Shown here: in pieces, positions 9,655 to 18,408 of the stretch
Numbering within the stretch: the first letter of the stretch is position 1
Layout of the letters: every line of letters starts with the position of its first letter
NCBI GenBank assembly: GCA_020249435.1
Contig: JADCFQ010000023.1
Location: 109,028-173,027 of the forward strand
Reading direction: 5' to 3'
From: Roseomonas sp.
GTDB taxonomy: Bacteria; Pseudomonadota; Alphaproteobacteria; Acetobacterales; Acetobacteraceae
Length of the DNA stretch: 64,000 nucleotides
The notes under the pieces: model-generated
Seen by the model: only the letters and a program-made list of their open reading frames with translations
The model's database searches: none
Told to the model about the DNA's origin: nothing
Translations under genes and position numbers: made by a program

Positions 9655-10302
9655 ATGTCGCAAGTGAACCCTGAACCTGATAGCGCCGAAGGCGCTGATT
9701 TGCATCTGCGCCTGACCCGATTGATCGGGTTGAGGCTCTGCCATGATCTGGGCGGCCTTGCCGGCACGATCGGCAATGCGCTGGAGATGCTGAATGATGC
9801 CGGGGCGGAAGCGGCGGATTTGGCGGGTGAGGCGGCAGATATGCTGCGCCGGCGCCTGCTGCTGTGGCGTTCCGTGCTGGGCAGCGGGGAAGCGCGCACC
9901 TTGGGCGCTGTGCTTTCCTTGCTGAAGGGCCAGATTGCCGGCGGGCGCGCGCATCTTGAAATCGGCGATTTGCCTGAAGAAACCGCGCTGTCTGAAACCA
10001 TGGTGCCCCTTTTGTTGAGCGGGCTTTTGGTGGCGGGTGAGGCCTTGCCGCGCGGTGGCGTGGTGCGGCTTTCGGGCGATTTGCAGCGTGAGATCATGAT
10101 TCTGCCGATTGGTGCCGCTGCCGCCTGGAGCCCTGTTGTGGTGCGCCATGCGGCAGGTGCTGCGTTGCCGGCCGAGATTTCGAGTCGCGATGCGCTGGCC
10201 ATGTGGCTTTGCATCAGCGCGGGCGCCGCTGGCATCACCTTGAGCCTGGCTTTGCCGCCTGGTCAGGCCGCCGCCGCCTTGATTATGACAATGCCCGCCT
10301 GA
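9655..10302 (+). CDS. ChpT-like histidine phosphotransferase
   Basis: A 215-residue protein. RLIGLRLCHDLGGLAGTIGNALEMLND (residues about 22-48) matches the dimerisation helix of ChpT family phosphotransferases, where the His in the CHD motif carries the phosphate. The rest resembles a degenerate ATPase-like domain without clear N, G1 or G2 boxes. In Caulobacter, ChpT relays phosphate from CckA to CtrA and CpdR. Here it lies 70 bases before a hybrid cheA in the same direction. This could mean a relay between the chemotaxis kinase and other regulators, or simply a conserved linkage. The symbol is withheld because a second chpT could exist elsewhere. Confidence 0.75.
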   Translation: MSQVNPEPDSAEGADLHLRLTRLIGLRLCHDLGGLAGTIGNALEMLNDAGAEAADLAGEAADMLRRRLLLWRSVLGSGEARTLGAVLSLLKGQIAGGRAHLEIGDLPEETALSETMVPLLLSGLLVAGEALPRGGVVRLSGDLQREIMILPIGAAAAWSPVVVRHAAGAALPAEISSRDALAMWLCISAGAAGITLSLALPPGQAAAALIMTMPA

Positions 10303-10378
10303 ATCGTCCCCGGGCTTTACGCTTTATTCGCAAGCGCTGGCCCATAATCATCCCATACCACAGTCCCTGGGGATGGTT

Positions 10379-12958
10379 ATGGACGATCTTCTTGCCGATT
10401 TTCTCACTGAAACCCACGAAGGCCTGAGCGCCGTAGATGAGGCGCTGCTGCGCCTTGAACGCGCCCCGGATGATGCGCCAACCCTCGCTGAGATTTTTCG
10501 GCAGGTGCATACCATCAAGGGAACCTGCGGCTTTCTTGGCTTGTCGCGCTTGGAAAAGGTCGCGCATTCAGCGGAAACCATTCTGGGGCTTTACCGCGAT
10601 GGCAGCCTGAAGGTCACGCCGCAAGGCATTACCCTGATTTTCGCCGCGGTGGATGCCATTCGGCATATCGTGCTGGAACTGGAACAGCATGGTCAGGAAC
10701 CGGAAGGCGATGACAGTGCGGTGATTGCGGCTTTGGATGCCGCGGCGCGCGGCGAATCCGTCGTGCCGGCCCCAAGGCCGGAAGCCCCCGAAGTGAAGGC
10801 CGAAGCGCCGGTTGAAGCCACGCCCATCGCTGCCCCCGTCGCCGCCGCGGCGCCCCCTGCGCCGCGCGCCCCTGAAGCACCGGCCGAAGCGCAGCAGGCC
10901 GAATCGGCTACAGCGCAGCAGACGATTCGCGTTTCGGTCGAAGTGTTGGAAGATCTGATGACGCTCGTCAGTGAATTGGTGCTGACGCGCAATCAGCTCA
11001 TGCAATTGGCGCGGGTTTCATCCGATAGCCAGATTTCAGTGCCCTTGCAGCGGCTTTCGCATATCACCTCCGAATTGCAGGAAGGTGTCATGAAGACGCG
11101 CATGCAGCCAATCGGCAATGCCTGGGCCAAGCTGCCGCGCCTGGTGCGCGATCTGGCCAATGAATTGGGCAAGAAGATTGATCTGGAAATGCGCGGCGCG
11201 GATACCGAATTGGACCGCCAGGTGTTGGAACTGATCAAGGATCCGCTGACGCATATGGTGCGCAATAGCGGGGATCATGGCTTGGAAAAGCCCGCTGATC
11301 GTCGCGCGGCAGGCAAGCCTGAAACCGGGCGCATTCTGCTGAACGCCTATCACCAGGGCGGGCATATCATCATTGAAATCGGCGATGATGGTCGCGGCCT
11401 GCCGGTTGAGAAGATTCGCGCCAAGGTGCTGGCCCAGGGCCTCGCGACCGAAGCCGAATTGGCGCAAATGAACGAACATGATGTGCTGCGCTTCATCTTC
11501 CGCCCCGGTTTTTCAACGGCGCAGCAAATCACCTCTGTCTCCGGCCGTGGCGTTGGGATGGATGTGGTCAAGACGAATATCGAACGCATCGGCGGCACCA
11601 TCGAACTGCGCTCCAAGGAAGGGCGCGGCACGACCTTTACCATCAAGATCCCGCTGACACTCGCCATTGTCTCCGCGCTTATCGTGCAGGCAGGCGGTGA
11701 ACGCTTCGCCATTCCGCAGATTGGCGTGGTGGAGCTGGTGCGTGTGGGTGATGAACATGAAGGCAATACGCGCATTGAAATGATCAAGGATGCGCCGGTG
11801 CTCCGCCTGCGTGATCGCTTGCTGCCCTTGGTGTCATTGTCTTCACTGTTGCGGCTGCGTGAGGCGCCGGTCGGTGGCCTCAAGGGTTATGTGGTCGTGA
11901 TGCAGGTGGGCGCCAATGTCTTCGGCATTGTGGTGGACCGCGTGTTTGACACGGAAGAAATCGTGGTGAAGCCGGTAGCGCCGATCTTGCGCCACATCAC
12001 CATGTTCAGCGGCAATACCATTCTGGGCGATGGCAGCGTCATCATGATCCTGGATCCGAATGGTGTGGCGCGCGGCGCGGGCATTACCGCCGAAGGCCGT
12101 GCGGAGGATCAGCAGACCGTGACTGCAACCGGCGGCATCCGTTCGGATTCCAGCACTTCCCTGCTGTTGTTCCGCGCCGGGGATCAGACGCCGAAGGCCG
12201 TGCCGCTTGGCCTGGTCGCGCGGCTTGAGGATATTCCGGTTGAGCGTATTGAAATGTCGGGCGGTACGCCGGTGGTGCAGTATCGCGGTCAATTGATGCC
12301 GATGGTGCCAATTGCCGGACATTGGGAAGCGCCCGAATCGGGCCGTCAGGCCGTGCTGGTCTTCACCGAAGGCCAGCGCAGCATGGGGCTGATGGTGGAT
12401 GAAATCCTTGATGTGGTCGAAGAACCCTTGGTCATTCAGCCTGGGTCGGATCGGCTGGGCTATCTTGGCAGCGCGGTCATTTCCGAACGTGTTACGGATG
12501 TGATTGACACGGTCTATTGGCTTTCCCATGCCGGCGGCGATTGGTTCCGTGGTGATCGGAAATCATCTTCTTCCGCGCAAAAGCCGCGCCTGCTGCTGAT
12601 TGATGACAGCCCCTTCTTCCGCCATCTGGTGGTGCCAGCACTTTCTGCCGCCGGCTTTGATGTGACCGCGGTGGAAAGCCCCGCCGAAGCGCTGCGTCTG
12701 CGCGATGCCGGCGTGGAATTCGAAGCGCTGATTTCCGATATTGAAATGCCGGAAATGGATGGGCTGAGCTTCGCTCGCAATGTGCGTGCATCTGGCGCCT
12801 GGATGCGCTTGCCGCTGGTTGCCCTCTCATCCCGTGCGGAGCCTGACGATGTCACGCGCGGGCGGGAAGCGGGCTTTACCGATTACGTCGCGAAATATGA
12901 CCGGGATGCGCTGCTTTCTTCGCTGCGCGAATGCCTGAGCTCACCGATTGCCGCCTGA
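10379..12958 (+). CDS. cheA: Hybrid chemotaxis kinase CheA with two CheW-like domains and a receiver
   Basis: About 859 residues. In track numbering the HPt domain has its phospho-His at 46 (RQVHTIKG). An Ala/Pro-rich linker (about 120-185) follows, with no recognisable P2 domain. Next come the P3 dimerisation helix (VEVLEDLMTLVSELVLTRNQL), the ATPase (EIGDDGRGL, SGRGVGMDVV) and a CheW-like domain (about 430-560). A second CheW-like segment (about 590-725) and a receiver (ALISDIEMPEMDG, Asp near 789) complete it. The stop is 10 bases before cheW. ATG 10379 is preferred over 10373 because a GGGG lies six bases before it and directly abuts the other. It should autophosphorylate and feed CheY, CheB and its own receiver. 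Confidence 0.93.
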   Translation: MDDLLADFLTETHEGLSAVDEALLRLERAPDDAPTLAEIFRQVHTIKGTCGFLGLSRLEKVAHSAETILGLYRDGSLKVTPQGITLIFAAVDAIRHIVLELEQHGQEPEGDDSAVIAALDAAARGESVVPAPRPEAPEVKAEAPVEATPIAAPVAAAAPPAPRAPEAPAEAQQAESATAQQTIRVSVEVLEDLMTLVSELVLTRNQLMQLARVSSDSQISVPLQRLSHITSELQEGVMKTRMQPIGNAWAKLPRLVRDLANELGKKIDLEMRGADTELDRQVLELIKDPLTHMVRNSGDHGLEKPADRRAAGKPETGRILLNAYHQGGHIIIEIGDDGRGLPVEKIRAKVLAQGLATEAELAQMNEHDVLRFIFRPGFSTAQQITSVSGRGVGMDVVKTNIERIGGTIELRSKEGRGTTFTIKIPLTLAIVSALIVQAGGERFAIPQIGVVELVRVGDEHEGNTRIEMIKDAPVLRLRDRLLPLVSLSSLLRLREAPVGGLKGYVVVMQVGANVFGIVVDRVFDTEEIVVKPVAPILRHITMFSGNTILGDGSVIMILDPNGVARGAGITAEGRAEDQQTVTATGGIRSDSSTSLLLFRAGDQTPKAVPLGLVARLEDIPVERIEMSGGTPVVQYRGQLMPMVPIAGHWEAPESGRQAVLVFTEGQRSMGLMVDEILDVVEEPLVIQPGSDRLGYLGSAVISERVTDVIDTVYWLSHAGGDWFRGDRKSSSSAQKPRLLLIDDSPFFRHLVVPALSAAGFDVTAVESPAEALRLRDAGVEFEALISDIEMPEMDGLSFARNVRASGAWMRLPLVALSSRAEPDDVTRGREAGFTDYVAKYDRDALLSSLRECLSSPIAA

Positions 12959-12968
12959 GGAGGGGATA

Positions 12969-13457
12969 ATGCAAAGCATCAGCGAAACCCAGCGTTCTGG
13001 CCCTGCCATTGCAGCACTTGCCCTGGCGGAGCGGGAAGATGAGGTCTTTCTTACCCTGACCGTCGCCGGGCAGACCTGCAGCATCCCCGTGCTGCTGGTG
13101 CGCGATGTGCTGGGGCCGCAGGCCATCACGCCCATTCCGCTGGCGCCAGCGGAAGTGGCGGGTGGGCTCAATCTGCGCGGGCGCATCGTGACCGCGATTG
13201 ATTTGCGCAAGCGCCTTGGCCTGCCGCAATCCGACAATGCCGACAAGGCCATGAGCGTAGTGGTCGAACAGGGGGGCGAATTATATAGCCTGATTGTTGA
13301 CCAAGTGGGTGAGGTTATTCCCCTGCCATCCGCTGGCGTCTGCCCCAATCCACCAACACTCGATACACTGTGGCGTGACGTTTCGCTCAGTGTCTATCGC
13401 GAAGAAGACCGGCTGATTGTCATGCTGGATGTCGAACGTCTTCTCAATATCGGATGA
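12969..13457 (+). CDS. cheW: Chemotaxis coupling protein CheW
   Basis: A 162-residue CheW-domain protein. FLTLTVAGQTCSIPVLLVRDVLG begins the SH3-like fold, and GGLNLRGRIVTAIDLRKRLGL is the conserved middle. It should connect chemoreceptors to CheA at the membrane array. The track starts at TTG 12948 inside cheA. ATG 12969 is preferred because a strong GAGGAGGGG site lies just upstream, beginning at the cheA stop. It overlaps cheY by four bases (ATGA). No receptor gene is in the window. Confidence 0.92.
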   Translation: MQSISETQRSGPAIAALALAEREDEVFLTLTVAGQTCSIPVLLVRDVLGPQAITPIPLAPAEVAGGLNLRGRIVTAIDLRKRLGLPQSDNADKAMSVVVEQGGELYSLIVDQVGEVIPLPSAGVCPNPPTLDTLWRDVSLSVYREEDRLIVMLDVERLLNIG

Positions 13458-13849
13458 TTGAAACCATGCAAAATCGCTCCTGCCTTATCGTTGATGATAG
13501 CCCGGTGGTAAGGCGCGCCGCGCGGCGCATTGTGGAAGGCTTTGGCTTCACCGTGCGTGAAGCCAAGGACGGCGCCGAGGCGCTGGTGTCCTGCCGTACT
13601 GCCATGCCGGAAGCCGTCTTGCTGGATTGGAACATGCCGGTCATGGATGGGCTGGAATTCCTCAAGCATTGTCGCGCGGAACACGGGCCTTCGCAGCCGA
13701 TTGTTGTGCTCTGCACCACGGAAGCGGGCATTGACCGCATTGTGGAAGCGCTGGCGGCCGGCGCGCAGGAATACATCATGAAGCCTTTTGATGCCGGCAT
13801 CCTGCACGATAAATTCGTCCAGGCCGGCCTGCTTTCGGATGCGGCGTGA
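13454..13849 (+). CDS. cheY: Single-domain response regulator, CheY type
   Basis: A 131-residue stand-alone receiver. The acidic pocket is IVDDSP near residues 12-17, the phospho-acceptor Asp is in LLDWNMPVMDG and the conserved Lys is in YIMKPFD. The position of the conserved Thr/Ser reads LCTTEA. It should carry the signal from CheA to the flagellar switch or act as a phosphate sink. It sits between cheW and cheB with four-base overlaps on both sides. Confidence 0.9.
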   Translation: MIETMQNRSCLIVDDSPVVRRAARRIVEGFGFTVREAKDGAEALVSCRTAMPEAVLLDWNMPVMDGLEFLKHCRAEHGPSQPIVVLCTTEAGIDRIVEALAAGAQEYIMKPFDAGILHDKFVQAGLLSDAA

Positions 13850-14955
13850 GTTTTCCGGCACCTGCCACCACGACGGAACCAGTGCGCGTGATGCTGTGCG
13901 ACGACAGCGCCGTGCAGCGCGGCATCATGGCGCGCATTCTGGAAACCGATCCCGGCATCAGGATTGTGCATCGCGCTGGTGATGGCCAGGCCGCGCTTTC
14001 AGCGCTCGCCGTGACCAAGCCGCAAGTCGTGCTGCTCGATCTGGAAATGCCGGTCATGGATGGCATGACAGCGATTCCGCTGATCCTGAAGCAGGCACCA
14101 GGCACCGCGATTATTGTCGCCAGCGCATTGACGCAGCGCGGCGCGGCAGCGGCCATGGCGGCCTTGCGTGCGGGGGCAGTGGATTATGTGCCAAAGCCGC
14201 AAGGGTCGCTGGGTGGCGCTGCAAACCCTGTCTTTCGCGATGAATTGATCGCCAAGGTGCAGGGCTGGGCGCGCATGCGCCGCACGCCGGAAAGGCGACT
14301 CCGCCCACCGCCACCCGCACCGGTGATTGCGCGACCTATTTCGCGCCCCATTGGCAAACCCATGCTGCCGCCGCGGCTGCTTGCGGTCGGCAGTTCCACG
14401 GGGGGGCCGCAAGCCTTGGCGAATTTCTTCAAGCATCTGCGCCCGCTGCCGATCCCCGTTGCGATTGTGCAGCATATGCCAGCCGGCTTCACCACCATGC
14501 TGGCCGATCATTTGGACAAGCTTGGCGTCATGCCCTGTGCCGAGGCGAAGAATGGCGAAGTGATGCAGCCCGGGCGCATTTATCTGGCGCCGGGTGATCA
14601 TCATCTGACTGTGGATGCCGGTCCTGGCGATACGCTTGTTGCGCGGCTCGATACCGGGCCGCCGGTGAATTACTGCCGGCCTGCGGTGGACCCCATGGTG
14701 CAATCCGCGTCGCGCATTTGTTCCGGGCGCGTATTGGCGGTGATCCTGACCGGCATGGGTCAGGATGGGCTGGAAGGCTGCCGCAGCCTGGTTGCCAAGG
14801 GTGGCGCGGTTTTCGCGCAGGATGAAGCAAGTTCTGTGGTCTGGGGCATGCCGGGGGCGGTTTCGCGCGCCGGTATCGCCAGCCTGCAATCACCGCCGGA
14901 AGTTCTGGCGGCACGGGTTCTCGAAATCTTCAAATTGCCGGGTGCAAAAACATGA
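13846..14955 (+). CDS. cheB: Chemoreceptor glutamate methylesterase CheB
   Basis: A 369-residue enzyme with an N-terminal receiver (MLCDDSAVQRG, phospho-Asp in LLDLEMPVMDG) and a C-terminal methylesterase. The catalytic triad is Ser in VGSSTGGPQAL, His in VQHMPAGFT and Asp in TGMGQDGLEG. It removes methyl groups, or deamidates Gln, on receptors to allow adaptation. The start is GTG, overlapping the cheY stop (GTGA). A Pro/Arg-rich linker (about 145-170) joins the two domains. Confidence 0.94.
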   Translation: MSFPAPATTTEPVRVMLCDDSAVQRGIMARILETDPGIRIVHRAGDGQAALSALAVTKPQVVLLDLEMPVMDGMTAIPLILKQAPGTAIIVASALTQRGAAAAMAALRAGAVDYVPKPQGSLGGAANPVFRDELIAKVQGWARMRRTPERRLRPPPPAPVIARPISRPIGKPMLPPRLLAVGSSTGGPQALANFFKHLRPLPIPVAIVQHMPAGFTTMLADHLDKLGVMPCAEAKNGEVMQPGRIYLAPGDHHLTVDAGPGDTLVARLDTGPPVNYCRPAVDPMVQSASRICSGRVLAVILTGMGQDGLEGCRSLVAKGGAVFAQDEASSVVWGMPGAVSRAGIASLQSPPEVLAARVLEIFKLPGAKT

Positions 14956-15779
14956 CCCCTGAATCCTTTCAATTCCTCACCGGTCTCGTGAAGGCGCGTT
15001 CTGGTATCGTGCTGAATACGGATAAGGCCTATATGCTGGATACGCGCCTTGCGCCGATCCTGAAGCGGGAAAGGCTGGTGTCCTTGGATGCGCTTGCCGG
15101 GCGGTTGCGCAATGCGCCGTCACTGCCGCTCGCGACCGAGGTTGTGGAAGCGCTGACCACCAATGAAAGCTCCTTCTTTCGTGATGGCCGACCCTTTGAG
15201 CATTTGCGCCTTGTATTGCCTAAGCTCGCCGCAGCGCGCCCGGCGGGGCAGGCTTTGCGCATTTGGTCGGCGGCTGCTTCCACGGGGCAGGAAGCCTATT
15301 CGGTTGCGATGATCATCAATGAATTGGGGTCAGTACTGGGGGGGCGGCGCGTGGAAATCGTGGGTACGGATTTGTCCCGCGATGTGCTGGCGCGCGCGCA
15401 GGAAGGCTTGTTTTCGCAATTCGAAGTGCAGCGCGGCTTGCCGGTGCAATTGCTCGTGAAATACTTCAAGCCGGATTCGGGGCGTTGGCGCATTTCCGAT
15501 GGGCTGCGCAGCATGGTGCGCTGGCAATGCTTCAACCTGCTGGAAAGCCCGGCCATTCTGGGCCGCTTCGACATCATCTTCTGCCGCAATGTGCTGATCT
15601 ATTTCGATTCCGCCACCAAGACTCAGGTGCTGGCCAATATTGCCAATCAATTGCAGCCGGATGGCTATGTCTATCTGGGCGGCGCGGAGACTGTGCTTGG
15701 CCTCACCACGCGGCTGGTGCCAAGCTCGGGCGAGCGCGGCGCTTATGAATTGATGCGGACGGCGGCGAAAGCGAGCTGA
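14952..15779 (+). CDS. cheR: Chemotaxis protein methyltransferase CheR
   Basis: A 275-residue SAM-dependent enzyme that methylates receptor glutamates. Family marks are TNESSFFRDGRPFEHL (about residue 70), the SAM-site segment LRIWSAAASTGQEAYSVAM and FDIIFCRNVLIYFD near 205. It is the last gene of the che operon, with an ATGA overlap to cheB. A short inverted repeat lies just after its stop. Length is normal. Confidence 0.94.
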   Translation: MTPESFQFLTGLVKARSGIVLNTDKAYMLDTRLAPILKRERLVSLDALAGRLRNAPSLPLATEVVEALTTNESSFFRDGRPFEHLRLVLPKLAAARPAGQALRIWSAAASTGQEAYSVAMIINELGSVLGGRRVEIVGTDLSRDVLARAQEGLFSQFEVQRGLPVQLLVKYFKPDSGRWRISDGLRSMVRWQCFNLLESPAILGRFDIIFCRNVLIYFDSATKTQVLANIANQLQPDGYVYLGGAETVLGLTTRLVPSSGERGAYELMRTAAKAS

Positions 15780-15780
15780 A

Positions 15781-15806
15781 GGCGGGAATTATACGGCCGT
15801 CCCGCC
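15781..15806. terminator. Inverted repeat between convergent cheR and tldD
   Basis: GGCGGGA pairs with TCCCGCC across a 12-base loop, spanning the end of cheR and the last codons of tldD. Neither side has a T-run, so any termination would be weak or Rho-assisted. The evidence is the perfect 7-bp stem and the convergent position. Confidence 0.35.
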
Positions 15807-17216
15807 CACCGTCAGCCCGGTCAATTTCAGTGTCGGTTGGCCAACGCCAACCGGCACGCCCTGGCCCTGCTTGCCGCAAGTGCCAATGCCGGGATCGAGC
15901 GCCATGTCATTGGCAACCATACTCACCTTGGTCAGCGCATCCGGGCCATTGCCGATCAATGTCGCACCCTTCACCGGCGCGCCGATCTTGCCGTTCTCGA
16001 TCAAATAGGCTTCCGAAGCGCTGAAGACGAATTTGCCGGAGGTGATATCCACCTGCCCGCCGCCGAAATTCACCGCGTAAAGCCCGCGCTTCACACTGCC
16101 CAAAACCTCTTCCGGCGTATGGGCCCCGCCCAGCATCACGGTATTGGTCATGCGCGGCATGGGGCTATGCGCATAGCTCTGGCGCCGGCCATTGCCGGTG
16201 GGCGACACACCCATCAGCCGGGCATTCTGCCGATCCTGCAGGAAGCCAACCAGGACGCCATCTTCAATCAGCGTGGTGCGCCCGCTTGGCGTGCCTTCAT
16301 CATCCACCGTCAGGCTGCCGCGCCGATCCGGCAGCGTGCCATCATCCACCACGGTGACACCTGGTGCCGCAATGCGCTGGCCAAGCAGCCCGGCAAAAGC
16401 AGAAGTCTTTTTGCGATTGTAATCGCCTTCCAGCCCATGGCCGATCGCTTCATGCAGCAAAATGCCGGGCCAGCCGGGGCCGAGCACCACTTCCATCTCT
16501 CCGGCGGGCGCGGGCACGCTGCCAAGATTGACCAGCGCCTGGCGCAAAGCCTCATCCACGCCGCGCTTCCAGGCATCGCCGCCCAGCACGCGTTCATAGG
16601 CAAAGCGCCCGCCAGTGCCGAAGCTGCCCGTCTCCCGCCGATCACCTTCCGCCACCACGACCGAGACATTGAAGCGCACCAGCGGGCGCAAATCAGCCAG
16701 CCGCTGCCCATCCGGGCGCAGGATCTGCACCGCCTGCCATTCCCCGGTGATGGAGGCCATTACCTGCACCACGCGTGGGTCTCGCGCGCGGGCATAGGCG
16801 TCTATTTCCTGCAACAGCGCGGTCTTGGCGGCGAAATCCATTTGCGTGAGCGGATTGGCATCGGTGTAAAGCCGCGCATTGGTGGCCCGCGGCGCGACAT
16901 CCAAAACCCCGCTATGACCCTGGCGCACCGCCTTTACCGCGGCAGCAGCACGCGAAAGCGCGGCATCCGACAATTCCCCCGCATGGGCAAAGCCGGCCGC
17001 TTCGCCGGCCACGGCGCGCAGGCCAAAGCCGCGCGTCGCGTCATAGCTGGCGGAACGGATGCGGCCATCATCCAGCGAAATCGCCTCACTTTCGCGGTAT
17101 TCCAGAAACAGCTCACCATCCTCACAGCCCTGCGTCGCGTCGCGCAATTGGCGTTCCGCGCCCGCGCGATCGAGCAGCGTGAAGAACAATTCATCAGTGA
17201 TGCCGAGCGCATTCAT
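15789..17216 (-). CDS. tldD: Metalloprotease TldD
   Basis: A 475-residue protease subunit. The zinc motif HEAIGHGLEGD (HExxxH, about residue 258) is intact, and GGGQVDITSGKFVFSASEAYLIENGKIG is the typical C-terminal core. TldD works with PmbA/TldE to degrade small peptides. In some bacteria the pair matures modified peptides or antitoxins. PmbA is not in the window. The start ATG 17216 gives MNALGITDELF. It lies 18 bases after ctaA on the same strand and may be co-transcribed. Confidence 0.93.
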   Translation of the reverse strand: MNALGITDELFFTLLDRAGAERQLRDATQGCEDGELFLEYRESEAISLDDGRIRSASYDATRGFGLRAVAGEAAGFAHAGELSDAALSRAAAAVKAVRQGHSGVLDVAPRATNARLYTDANPLTQMDFAAKTALLQEIDAYARARDPRVVQVMASITGEWQAVQILRPDGQRLADLRPLVRFNVSVVVAEGDRRETGSFGTGGRFAYERVLGGDAWKRGVDEALRQALVNLGSVPAPAGEMEVVLGPGWPGILLHEAIGHGLEGDYNRKKTSAFAGLLGQRIAAPGVTVVDDGTLPDRRGSLTVDDEGTPSGRTTLIEDGVLVGFLQDRQNARLMGVSPTGNGRRQSYAHSPMPRMTNTVMLGGAHTPEEVLGSVKRGLYAVNFGGGQVDITSGKFVFSASEAYLIENGKIGAPVKGATLIGNGPDALTKVSMVANDMALDPGIGTCGKQGQGVPVGVGQPTLKLTGLTVGGTAV

Positions 17217-17234
17217 GAGCTTATACCTCGAAGG

Positions 17235-18338
17235 TCAGGCGTTCAGAGAAGCGGTTGCGCGGGGCCGGCGCAAGCCATGAATCGCGGCAAGCGCGGTCGC
17301 CAACACCAGGACCGCGATGGATTGATGCAGCGTGCCAAGCCAGACCGGCACCACGGCCAGAAGGGTCGCGATGCCAAGCGCATATTGCAGCGCGACCGAA
17401 CCGGCCAGCGCCAGCACGGCATTGCGCGCAAAGCCGGGTGCAAGGCGGCGCCAGGCCAAGGCGCCGGCGACGAAGGCCACCACCAGCACGGCACTCGCCA
17501 AAAGCCGATGATTGAACTGCACGGCGGCGATATTGGCTGTGAGGTTGTTGAGCGCGGGTGCCAAATCCCAATAGCCCTCCGGCACCAGCCGGCCATCCAT
17601 CAGCGGAAAGGTATTGTAGCTGAAGCCCGCTCGAATCCCGGCGACAAAGCCGCCCGCCAGCATCGCCAGCACCGCAAGCCCGGCGGTCGCATGCACCAAG
17701 CCACGTAAGGCCCCCGCATCCAGCGGGCCGTTCCGCACCGGGCGCAACAGGCTGAGCGCCGTCCAGAACAAAAGCCCAAACAGGACAAAAGCGAGCCCCA
17801 GATGGATCACCAGCCGATAGGGCGAAACCGCGGTCCGATCCGCCTCAAACCCTGAAGCCACCATGAACCAGCCGACCGCCCCTTGCAGCCCGCCCAAGGC
17901 CAGCAGCAGCAAGAGGCGTGGTTTGAGCGCCGCCGGCACCCGCCCGCGCAGCCAGAACCAGGCAAGCCCGGCTACATAGGCAAGGCCGATCAGCCGCCCC
18001 CAAAGCCGATGCCCCCATTCCAGCCAGAAAATCTCCTTGAAGCCTTCCAACCCAAAGCCCTGATTGACCAGCTGATATTGCGGAATGCTGCGGTAAAGAT
18101 CGTAAAGCCGCTGCCATTCGGCTTGTGACAGCGGCGGCAGCGTCCCCGCAATCGGCGCCCATTCCATGATGGACAGGCCGGAACCTGTCAGCCGCGTGGC
18201 GCCGCCAAGCCCCACCATGAACCAGACCATGCCAGCGACGCCCAGCAGCCAAAAGGCAATGGCGCGGCGTGCGCCCTGTTGCTCGGCGGCGGCGATATCG
18301 GCGGGCAGGGAGCGTGTGTCGAAAGGCATGGCGCGCAT
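17235..18338 (-). CDS. ctaA: Heme A synthase (COX15/CtaA)
   Basis: A 367-residue membrane enzyme that oxidises heme O to heme A for cytochrome aa3-type oxidases. About eight membrane segments are present. The conserved His residues appear in WGHRLWGRLIG, IHLGLAFVLF, FNHRLLASAVL and LHQSIAVLVL. The early signature GGATRLTGSGLSIMEW (about residue 45) is typical of the alphaproteobacterial/mitochondrial type. A second ATG three codons in (MPFDTRS) is an alternative start. Its presence implies a heme A-containing terminal oxidase elsewhere in the genome. Confidence 0.94.
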   Translation of the reverse strand: MRAMPFDTRSLPADIAAAEQQGARRAIAFWLLGVAGMVWFMVGLGGATRLTGSGLSIMEWAPIAGTLPPLSQAEWQRLYDLYRSIPQYQLVNQGFGLEGFKEIFWLEWGHRLWGRLIGLAYVAGLAWFWLRGRVPAALKPRLLLLLALGGLQGAVGWFMVASGFEADRTAVSPYRLVIHLGLAFVLFGLLFWTALSLLRPVRNGPLDAGALRGLVHATAGLAVLAMLAGGFVAGIRAGFSYNTFPLMDGRLVPEGYWDLAPALNNLTANIAAVQFNHRLLASAVLVVAFVAGALAWRRLAPGFARNAVLALAGSVALQYALGIATLLAVVPVWLGTLHQSIAVLVLATALAAIHGLRRPRATASLNA

Positions 18339-18408
18339 ATAGGGGGAATTTCCAGCCGATACACCCCTGCTTGCCGTGACTTGGCGGCCCTGCTACCGCG
18401 AAATCCTC

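Noticed and set aside
15789-17216. tldD as part of a modified-peptide (microcin-like) cluster
   Set aside because: No precursor peptide, cyclodehydratase or pmbA lies nearby; neighbours are ctaA and che genes, so TldD is best read as housekeeping.
15837-17708. 623-codon plus-strand ORF
   Set aside because: It is the antisense shadow of tldD and the end of ctaA; its composition is His/Arg/Gln-rich, as expected for the reverse of GC-rich genes.
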